From Amphiduros pacificus (taxonomy: Eukaryota > Annelida > Polychaeta > Phyllodocida > Hesionidae): DNA of 64,000 bases. Shown here one piece after another: positions 1-29,594 of the stretch. Numbering within the stretch: the stretch's first letter is position 1; each line of letters starts with the position of its first letter. Made by a program: the position numbers and the translations under genes. Location: positions 27,134,217 through 27,198,216 of the forward strand of contig OX439005.1 in the NCBI GenBank assembly GCA_949316495.1, written 5' to 3'. Under the pieces are notes generated by a model. That model saw only the letters and a list, made by a program, of their open reading frames with translations, was not told where the DNA came from and ran no database searches.

Positions 1-961
1 GTCACCATAATAATGCCCATGTCAGCAACTTTGACGTCGATTTTTGTCATTGCACCTCCATTGATAATTACTCCAGGGTAAATAACATGTTATGATATTA
101 TAAATATCTATAAATAGGTCAGGATGTAATGCAGTGAGAAAACAACTCAGTAGCTGATGTCCATTTTCCATTTCAAAGAATCTTTATTAAATTTGCAGTG
201 GAAAGATAAGAGGTCACAGTTGCTTCACACATGGCTATCTCATTTAAAGGGAAGTACAGTCAGTATTGGCTGTCAAATGGTTTTGTCTGTGAAACATGTT
301 TCAATTGAGTGCATCAATGTTGATATTATAAGTACGCAACATTTTTACATACAAATTTAATACTGCAGATACCTTTGCTGTGATAGTATCAGAATTTGTT
401 GCCAATTTTGTTCATCGAGTTCATTGATCTATTTATATCAAGAAACACAAACATCAAATGGTCAATTTATAAGCAATCTATACAGATTAGGTATTTCTTT
501 GTGTAAAGTATTCTTACAAATCTGTGTTCTTAAGAATTTTTTCATAATTTATTGATTTTTCACATGTATCCAGGCAAGATTCTATGTTATTTAACATCGA
601 TCCGTTGCACCATCGATCCGTTGCACCACAGTGTTTAAACTAGACAAAGACCAACATTTAGGTGCTCCAGTAATCGCCTCAGGCTTTGTTCTGAGGACAT
701 TTCTTCCTGACAAGTTGAAAATCGTTTTGTGAAGATGAGATCATTTATTAAGCTATTCAAAGTGCATGTTACATATTGAATTCGGTCTCATCTTTCTGTG
801 TTGTCTGATTCATATTTGTTGATAATACGTTGATGATACGGTTAATACGTATGTGTAGTTTGATTAACAAATATGCAGGAGATGATAATTAAGATTTACA
901 TTAAGAGTTTGATGTGTTTGATATGTCCTGTCATTGAATCAATAATATGTTTATTATTTAG
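1..961. other. Intron upstream of the first visible ABC exon
   Basis: AT-rich sequence ending in the acceptor TTTAG. I found no exon resembling the preceding TMD1 part (the NDVNKFD region), so the missing 5' exons should lie left of the window. A 16 bp unit (catcgatccgttgcac) is tandemly doubled near 593-626. Confidence 0.6.
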
Positions 962-17923
<16,962 letters not shown>

Positions 17924-18290
17924 AGGACAAAATTCTGGAATTAAGTCCATAGTTTTATACCATTGTTCAGACCTTAATGATCTAAAATTAAAGGCAAATT
18001 TGTCTCTCCTCTGTACAAATTCTAAAAGTATTACTCTAGTATATATAAACGGCTACCGGTCTGCCCTAGTTTTGGATTGTACTCACACGCAAGGGGGCAC
18101 TGCTTCATCAATTTTAGTCCTTCATTTCACTAACAGGTGTCGCCATTAGTTATGCTACAGCTTGAACTCACAGATTACCACAGCCTGAATGTCCAGACAG
18201 ATGACGTTTAAATAATTATTTACAATATTTGCTCGATTATCATATATTTATTTCCATTTTTGGAACATCCTCGTTGTAACTTCCACCATC
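17924..18290 (+). other. Probable 3'UTR of the ABC gene
   Basis: No coding signal. ATTAAA at 17987-17992 is a possible poly(A) signal about 65 bp after the stop; a clearer AATAAA occurs only near 19394, beyond the minisatellite. Confidence 0.4.
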
Positions 18291-18299
18291 TTTATTCAT

Positions 18300-19150
18300 G
18301 CCTTCCCATCCCAATCCACCCTCATCACTTCTTTCATAACCAACCCTCTCCTGTCACTACTTTCATAACCAACCCTCTCCTGTCACTACTTTCATAACCA
18401 ACACTCTCCCTGTCACTACTTTCATAACCAACACTTTCCCTGTCACTACTTTCATAACCAACCCTCTTCTGTCACTACTTTCATAACCAGCCCTCTCCTG
18501 TCACTACTTTCATAAACAACACTCTCCCTGTCACTATTTTCATAAACAACACTCTTCTGTCACTTCTTTCACGACCAATGCTCTCCCTCTCACTAACCAA
18601 CCCTCGCCATTGTGTGTCACTTGACTAACCCTTGTCACAACCTGTCACCTAACGAACCTTCGTAACTATGTAACCTAATCAACCCTCACCATTACTCGTC
18701 ATCTATCCAACTCTTGCCACTATGTGTCACCTTGCCAAACCCCACCATAATGTGTCATCTATCCAACTCTTGCCATTATGTGTCACCTTGCCAAACCCCA
18801 CCATAATGTGTCACCTTACCAACCCCCACCATAATGTGTCATCTAACCAACCCTTGCCATTATATGTCACCTTACCAAACCCCACCATAATGTGTCATCT
18901 AACCAACCCTTGCCATTATATGACATCTATCCAACCCTTACCATAATGTGTCACCTCACCAACCGTCAACATTATGTGTCACCTAACCGACATTTGTTGA
19001 TATGTGGCACCTGACCAACCCTTGCCATTATGTGTCACCTTACCAAACACCACCATAATGTGGCATCTAACCAACCCTCACTACTACTTGTCAACCAACC
19101 ACTATGTCACATAACAAACCCTCTCCATTATATACTCCCTGTAAATTAAC
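18300..19150. repeat. Degenerate minisatellite, 29 then 30 bp units
   Basis: 18325-18600 repeats a 29 bp unit (ctttcataaccaaccctctc, then ctgtcacta). 18600-19150 repeats a related 30 bp unit (tgtgtcatctaaccaaccct, then tgccattata). Both share a gtcac...ccaaccct core, so one evolved from the other. C-rich on this strand. Readable peptides here are period artefacts. Confidence 0.9.
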
Positions 19151-21200
19151 CAACCCCAATGAACTTTTCTGACACCTGGCAGTTAAAGCATCTTCTTTTA
19201 CAATTCCAGGCTAACTGTGAATGAATTCTTCTCATCCATGTCTTGCACGCTCTGTGACCTTCAGATCAACTTTCTGTGTTCTTTATTCAGGCTTAGCAAT
19301 TATATATCCGAATGTCTCATATGCCTTTAGATTTTAGAATTAAGTTTTTTTTAAATATCCAAATGATGTAAATTTGTAGAGCTCTGTGAAATGAATAAAT
19401 ATTTTTAAAAATGCAAATATAATTATCAAGGTATTTAAGTGTAATTATTCTGTAATTAACACTTTAGATGTTGTGAACATGAACGAAGCAAATTTGAACT
19501 TTTTCCCAAACACACGCGCCAATGTGCTATCTTTTTCAACTCCTTGATTGTTTCAATTATCGTTTATTGCAATCAGTAACAAGTAAATTTGTTGTCACGT
19601 GTGACATCAGTGAAATGAACGTTTAATGCCCCGTAGATTCGCCCTTATGTCTTCATTATGCATCTGGTTATTATGTAGTTGCCTTTATCACCTTTTTGTG
19701 TGACACCCTGTGAAGGTTTAATGGGAAGATTGCAGGGTATCTGTCAGCCGTATTGGGGGCCCATAGGGACTCATTGTGGGGGCCCAGGCCAGGTAGGTCT
19801 GTCCCCAGGTGGGCCAGGTGAGATAATTAGCTCCTCTCAGGTGTGACAACTTGGGTCCTATCTAACATCGGCTTCACAATGGGAAGCGCTTAAAAGTGAC
19901 ACAAACCTACAAACAAAGATGAATTTACTCAGCAACAAAAGAAGATGTCCATCCGTCACATAATCGCCTGGGTAGAAGATTTCTTGATTGTCAATTAAAC
20001 TTTCTTAATCTTTGAACTGACGACCGCCATGCAACAGCAGATTGTGAAGGTTCTTCATCGTCCTAATGTTGTAGGTTCAACACCAACACACACCTGACAA
20101 ATATGATTTAAAGCAATTTATACATTTTAATTGAATTTGGATTTTTTTACATGCCATTTACGTGTCAGAACATTTGGCTCTAAAGAAAGACTCATGGGAT
20201 AAATGAAAAACATTCCTCGCAGTCCTTTCTATTTATTCTTAAAAAGGAAATTGGGTAATCTTGTTTTTTGCTATATGACAATGCTATTTTTCAAAAATAG
20301 TTCATTTTACGTCACAAATAGCTTGGTTAATCTGGAAATCGGCATACATCCGCGATGCTGCCCAATGAACCATCAAGCCCTCTTTTTAATTCCATTCATA
20401 TATTATTTTAAATCATATTTATTTTTATTTTATCTGTATTTTTTCTCAATCCATCCGATCAAGCTTAACGTCGATTTTGTAACCGGGTTATCCGAAGACA
20501 ATTGGGGTAGTGTCACGTGTAGGAGGCTATTGTCTTGTCATTCAACATCTAACTGCGCCCATTGTAATCTACGGAGTACCACAAACTGACCTGCACGGGC
20601 GTCTTAACTTTATCGCGAATAAGACTTAAAACAATAGATAGCATTACCTTAATGAGTTTGTGTGTCTTCTTAATGGGCCCTTAAATGCTAATTTTGTACC
20701 TTTTGTTTCCTGAATAAAAACACAGGTGTGGGCCTTAACGTTGTTTTCAATAATCGTATCTCGGCCGCATGTTTTGCTGGGCGAGGTGTTAGAATTCCCA
20801 CAGGTCCTGCTGGATTTTACAAATTAGTTCCGAAAACAATCACTCGTTAAAACACACTAATTAAAAGCCCTTCATCACATAGGTGTTATGTTTATAGAGC
20901 AGTTTATACATTTGGATTTCAAAGTATTTGTATAACAGAATTTAATTAAAGGGCAATCAGGATTAAATTTATGGTTAGTACATTCCTGATAACTATATTT
21001 TGATATTTAGCTGTTCGGAGTATCGTGAATTAAATTGGTTAAATCAAGAGTCATAGGTACAGGTACTAATCATTTCATTTCATTTTCTATCTGGCCAAAG
21101 AAGCAATTTTATACCAGAACTGCCTCTATCATTCTCAACATTACAAAAGAGTCACTGTCATTCAAGAAATATTCCAGCATTCTGACCAGGGCTTAAGAAA
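19150..21200. other. Intergenic, complex sequence; two candidate regulatory blocks
   Basis: No gene found. Two blocks stand out from AT-rich surroundings by balanced, complex composition: 19690-19920 (GC-rich, with two 'gggggccca' and repeated 'ccaggt' words) and 20450-20830 (several TAAT/CTTAAT cores and an E-box CACGTG at 20515-20520). They could be NK2.1 or ABC enhancers. 21060-21220 contains decayed relatives of the following 49 bp array. Confidence 0.45.
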
Positions 21201-21224
21201 AAAAACCATTCCACCAAAATATAT

Positions 21225-24034
21225 TGATCATTCCAATCATGACCAAAGTATCACTGCGGTACCATACAGACCTCTACCATTCTAATCATGACCAAAGTAT
21301 AACTGCGGTACCATTACAGACCTCTACCATTCTAATCATGACCAAAGTATCACTGCGGTACCATACAGACCTCAACCATTCTAATCATGACCAAAGTATC
21401 ACTGTGGTACTAGTCATACCTCTACCATTTTAATCATGACCAAAGTATCACTGCGGTACTCGTCATACCTCTACCATTCTAATCATGACCAAAGTATCAC
21501 TGTGGTACTAGTCATACCTCTACCATTCTAATCATGACCAAAGTATCACTGCGGTACCATACAGACCTCTACCATTCTGATCATGACCAAAGTATCACTG
21601 CGGTACCATACAGACCTCAACCATTCTAATCATGACCAAAGTATCACTGTGGTACTAGTCATACCTCTACCATTCTAATCATGACCAAAGTATCACTGCG
21701 GTACTCGTCATACCTCTACCATTTTAATCATGACCAAAGTATCACTGTGGTACTAGTCATACCTCTACCATTCTAATCATGACCAAAGTATCACTGCGTT
21801 ACCAGACATACCTCTAGCATTCTAATCATGACCAAAGAATCACTGTGTTACTAGTCATACCTCTACCATTCTAATCATGACCAAAGTATCACTGTGTTAC
21901 CATACAGACCTCAACCATTCTAATCATGACCAAAGTATCACTGCGTTACCATACAGACCTCTACCATTCTAATCATGACAAAAGTATCACTGCGGTACCA
22001 CACAGACCTCTACCATTCTAATCATGACCAAAGTATCACTGCGGTACCACACAGACCTCTACCGTTCTAATCATGACCAAAGTATCACTGCGGTACTCGT
22101 CATACCTCTACCATTTTAATCATGACCAAAGTATCACTGTGGTACTAGTCATACCTCTACCATTCTAATCATGACCAAAGTATCACTGCGTTACCAGACA
22201 TACCTCTAGCATTCTAATCATGACCAAAGAATCACTGTGTTACTAGTCATACCTCTACCATTCTAATCATGACCAAAGTATCACTGTGTTACCATACAGA
22301 CCTCAACCATTCTAATCATGACCAAAGTATCACTGCGTTACCATACAGACCTCTACCATTCTAATCATGACAAAAGTATCACTGCGGTACCACACAGACC
22401 TCTACCATTCTAATCATGACCAAAGTATCACTGCGGTACCATACAGACCTCAACCATTCTAATCATGACAAAAGTATCACTGCGGTACCACACAGACCTC
22501 TACCATTCTAATCATGACCAAAGTATCACTGCGGTACCATACACACCTCTACCATTCTAATCATGACAAAAGTATCACTGCGGTACCACACAGACCTCTA
22601 CCATTCTAATCATGACCAAAGTATCACTGCGGTACCATACACACCTCTACCATTCTAATCATGACCAAAGTATCACTGCGTTACCATACACACCTCTACC
22701 ATTCTAATCAAGACCAAAGTATCACTGTGGTACTAGTCATACCTCAACCATTCTAATCATGACCAAAGTATCACTGCGTTACCATACAGACCTCTACCAT
22801 TCTAATCATGACAAAAGTATCACTGCGTTACCATTCACACCTCTACCATTCTAATCATGACCAAAGTATCACTGCGGTACCATACAGACCTCTACCATTC
22901 TAATCATGACAAAAGTATCACTGCGGTACCACACAGACCTCTACCATTCTAATCATGACAAAAGTATCACTGCGGTACCATACACGCCTCAACCATTCTA
23001 ATCATGACCAAAGTATCACTGCATTACCATACAGACCTCTACCATTCTAATCATCACCAAAGTATCACTGCGTTACCATACAGACCTCAACCATTCTAAT
23101 CATGACCAAAGTATCACTGCGGTACCATACAGACCTCTACCATTCTAATCATGACCAAAGTATCACTGCGTTACCATACAGACCTCTACCATTCTAATCA
23201 TGACCAAAGTATCACTGCGGTACCATACAGACCTCTACCATTCTAATCATGACCAAAGTATCACTGCGGTACCAGACATACCTCTACCATTCTAATCATG
23301 ACAAAAGTATCACTGTGTTACTAGTCATACCTCTACCATTTTAATCATGACCAAAGTATCACTGCGGTACCATACAGACCTCTACCATTCTAATCATGAC
23401 AAAAGTATCACTGTGGTACTAGTCATACCTCTACCATTCTAATCATGACCAAAGTATCACTGTGGTACCATACAGACCTCTACCATTCTGATCATGACCA
23501 AAGTATCACTGCGTTACCATACAGACCTCAACCATTCTAATCATGACCAAAGTATCACTGCGTTACCATACAGACCTCTACCATTCTGATCATGACCAAA
23601 GTATCACTGTGTTACTAGTCATACCTCTACCATTCTAATCATGACCAAAGTATCACTGTGTTACTAGTCATACCTCTACCATTCTAGTCATGGCCAAAGT
23701 ATCACTGTGTTACTAGTCATATCTCTACCATTCTAATCATGACCAAAGTATCACTGTGTTACTAGTCATATCTCTACCATTCTAATCATGACCAAAGTAT
23801 CACTGCGGTACCATACAGACCTCTACCATTCTAATCATCACCAAAGTATCACTGCGGTACCATACAGACCTCTACCATTCTAATCATGACCAAAGTATCA
23901 CTGCGGTACCATACAGACCTCTACCGTTCTAATCATGACCAAAGTATCACTGTGTTACTAGTCATACCTCTACCATTTTAATCATCACCAAAGTATCACT
24001 GTGGTACTAGTCATACATCTACCATTAAATCATA

Positions 24035-24035
<1 letters not shown>
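21225..24035. repeat. Minisatellite array, 49 bp unit, about 57 copies
   Basis: The unit runs accattctaatcatgaccaa, agtatcactg, then one of two tails: cggtaccatacagacctct or tggtactagtcatacctct, both giving 49 bp. The two tails alternate irregularly. A block of at least six units at about 21717-22035 recurs at about 22109-22427, exactly 392 bp (8 units) later, sharing the private variants 'ctagcattc' and 'caaagaatc'. 49 is not a multiple of three, so no frame stays open. Confidence 0.97.
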
Positions 24036-26690
<2,655 letters not shown>

Positions 26691-26694
26691 CGGG

Positions 26695-26995
26695 ATAATA
26701 ATGGACTCAGAGGTAACTGATGATCTAATGAAGCTGGCTTATACAGTTAAAACCATTGAGTCACAGACCTGCAATGCTGACCTGATGAAAAATGACTCAT
26801 ACATGTCAATTCATTCACTGATAGGCCTGTGATGATGAGCTCATGAAAGTGCTTTGCACAGGTAGGGTCATTGATTTAGACTTTAACTGATGATTTGATG
26901 AAAATGGTTCATACAGGTCGTATAACAGATTGACAGAAATGTTATGATGATGTAATGAAAACGGCTTATATATGAAGAACCATCTCTCTCTGATA
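26695..26995. repeat. Degenerate tandem repeat, about 60 bp unit, five copies
   Basis: Recurring pattern: gatgatctaatgaa, then nnggcttatacag, then attgagtcacagac. Copies are near 26725, 26778, 26832, 26889 and 26946. Strongly diverged. Confidence 0.6.
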
Positions 26996-27057
26996 ATGAT
27001 AGCAGGTAGAATCATCCAGAAGAGACTTGTTATCTGATTTTCACCCTAATTTTTAAA

Positions 27058-27303
27058 TGACACAGAGAGACACAGAGAGACAGTGACAGAGACACAGAGA
27101 GACATTGACAGAGACACAGAGAGACATTGACAGAGACATTGACAGAGACATTGACAGAGACATTGACAGAGACATTGACAGAAACATTGACAGAGACATT
27201 GACAGAGAGACAGTGACAGAGACACAAAGACATTAACAGAGACACAGAGAGACATTGACAGAGAGACACAGAGTGACAGTGACAGAGAGACACAGAGAGA
27301 GAG
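27058..27303. repeat. 12 bp minisatellite (gacattgacaga)n
   Basis: Core of about eight gacattgacaga units (27123-27205) flanked by gacacagagaga/gacagtgacaga variants. Purine-rich on this strand. The minus-strand MSLCQCLC-type peptides are artefacts of the 12 bp period. Confidence 0.95.
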
Positions 27304-27304
27304 A

Positions 27305-27940
27305 TAGGTATTTCTTCCTATATTTCATGACATAAAGATAAAGAGACAATTTGAAAGTAATTTGATTTGTGAAAGTATTGCTACTACTAGTTTTATCAAT
27401 ATTAAAACAATAATAATAAATAATATGTCATTCACTGTTCATAGGATGTTTGGCAGGACTTGTATATAAGTGCTACTACTTTCCCTTGTGTAAAGTTTTT
27501 GGACTGCTTTTTGGCACTCAATGTGACTAGGTGTGCAATTGAGTGGAATAATACACCTTGAATACATCTCACACGTGCTATATACTAATATAGGCCACTT
27601 AATCATATCATAGTGCAGTACCAAGTTTATATTGATTTTAGTTTGTTAAGGAATATGCCATTTAGCATCATTTGAAATGTGTCTTCAAAATGTTATTTTA
27701 TAACATTGTGCGACATGGTAAATGATAGATAAAATTTATATATCAAAAGGCTATTTTCTTGAGTGTCACATATACCATTCATAAAATCTTAAGGCACAAA
27801 CTATACATTTGTGCATTTTGTTAAGAAATTAATTTGAGTTATTGTTTTTGTTTGTTTCTCATTGATTGATATGTCTCTATCAAGTGCTTTGATGAAGATT
27901 GGTGGAAATTGGCACACAGTGGTGATTGATTTGGCCAAAT
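27305..27940. other. Intergenic, AT-rich; one NK2-type site
   Basis: No gene. TCAAGTG, the core recognised by NK2 homeodomains, lies at 27880-27886 about 1.4 kb upstream of the NK2.1 start; a single 7-mer is weak evidence. Confidence 0.35.
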
Positions 27941-28620
27941 TATGGGTAATTGTGTGTTGATTGCAGTTAAGGCAGTGGGTCGAGGGCAGACATCAGAGCT
28001 TATTGTATATATGGGAGTAGAAAGGTGGGAGGCCACAATACTAATGAATAGGGGGTTACTTTGCAGCCTGCGGCGAGCTGCTTTGATTGACAGCAGGCCA
28101 CCAAAAGCTCCCACTGAAGGCCCAGGTCCTGGTTTGTAAAGTTACCAATATAAAGGAGATACACAGATAATGATGCCATCTTCTGACACATTGCTATACC
28201 GCCGTGCTCAATTGTCAGACTGCTGAACTCACATGCTGGGAACATCAGGAAAAAAAGACCAGGAACACACGTGTCTTCATCATCCCTTGGCTGGCAAATT
28301 GAAATTGAATTCGTCCCCATTGAGAGAGTTGTGTGGGAGAAGAGGATAAATGGGTCGGCTATCACAGAAGCGGTGTCAGTATTAGTATATGAACACGGCG
28401 AGCCAACATTCCTCCTGAACTAAGGATAAGGTCTCTATATATTACTACCAGCCTTATATATGGTTACCTCCACGTCTGAGGACCAAAGTGCATGTTTGCC
28501 TTGGTGAGTGTGGACCTGCCACCAAGCCCTCGCTTCACCATATCATATTAGCAGAGATTGGCTCAGGTCTGTTCTTGATTAAGTTGCTTCATTAGTGGCG
28601 GGATTTGGAGTAGGGTTTGA
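27940..28620 (+). promoter_or_regulatory. Candidate NK2.1 promoter-proximal region
   Basis: Complex, relatively GC-rich sequence just upstream of the NK2.1 5' exon. It contains TGATTGACAG at 28084-28093, the classical PBX-MEIS/PREP composite site, and a TATA-like ttatatatgg near 28453. No transcription start can be fixed from sequence alone. Confidence 0.5.
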
Positions 28621-28858
28621 TTGACCAGCTCAAGAGACATCTGGAGAGAGGAGGGTTGGGCATTGAAGAGGGCATCCCCGATAGGAGAGGTGCCCCAACC
28701 CCAGCCTGACCACTTGACAAGGCGTAGCCCCGCCTCCCAGCCCGGCTTATTGGTAGACTATATGTGGAGTAGAGACCTGGGGACGAAGGAACAGGAGAGG
28801 ACCTACAACTCGTCGCTTATCTACCCACTGCCAGCTGACATGTTCGTGGAACACGCCG
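28621..28858 (+). CDS. Possible alternative 5' exon of NK2.1 (extended N terminus)
   Basis: Ends in a strong donor, GCCG|GTAAGT, at 28859. The frame is open from 28621, with ATGs at 28762 (MWSRDLGTKEQ) and 28840 (MFVEHA). Splicing to the acceptor CCATATAG (exon from 29229) would give MFVEHAVLVE directly in frame with the conserved [11 protein letters not shown] start, adding 10 or 36 residues. The long human NKX2-1 isoform also has an upstream N-terminal extension starting MWS (recollection). It may instead be only 5'UTR. Confidence 0.5.
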
Positions 28859-29228
28859 GTAAGTCTCTCATCTACTAACACTCAGCACTAAATCACATTC
28901 AGTCTGCGCAGAGAAGTGTCTCCATCACCGTTTTGGACGTTCAGTAATGCATTGTGGAATATGAAAACTGTTTTTAAATCTACGAAAAGTAAAAGCAAAG
29001 AAGGTAAAAACACCCCTATTTGATTTAAAGTGGGCATGCCTTGCACAGCGCACACAATCTGATGACGTTGCGCTTGCGCAGTGGCTTGGCGCTCGCTAAT
29101 TTGTCCGAGGTTTGGAGTATACAAAACCTAGCAAGTGGCACTGCACACATAACATTCTGACATAACAAGCTGGAGACACTTAGGCATAACATTAAGATAT
29201 CATAGCACGCAGACAAATTTCCATATAG

Positions 29229-29594
29229 TGCTTGTTGAGATGTCATTGAGTCCTAAGCACACTACGCCCTTCTCTGTGACAGATATCTTGAGCCCGATCG
29301 AAGAGAGCTACAAGAAGACGACCATCGAGGCGAGCATACCTCCTCTGCTGCCTGGGTACGGCCGCAGTTCACAGCATCAGACGGCCACCATGTCTTCCAT
29401 GTCCGGCATGACGGCAGCCACCAACCCGTACGCCAACTATGCCGTGCCACCCCTGTCCCACCACACCACGTCGGCTTTCCCGTCCCAGTACTGCAACGGG
29501 TCGGAGTTGTCCCACTACGGCGACCCGATGACAATGACCACGCGTCACAGTTCTACGGGATGGTACGGAACCAACCCGGACCCCAGACTTGCAA
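29229..29594 (+). CDS. NK2.1: NK2.1 coding exon 1
   Basis: Main ATG at 29240; donor GCAA|GTAAGT at 29595, phase 1. 11 bases before the ATG back to 29229 would be coding if the upstream exon is used. Encodes the TN domain and a Ser/Thr/Tyr-rich region ending NPDPRLA. Confidence 0.92.

Noticed and set aside
27030-27293. Minus-strand Ser/Cys/Leu-rich open frames
   Set aside because: Product of the 12 bp tandem repeat, which keeps all frames periodic.
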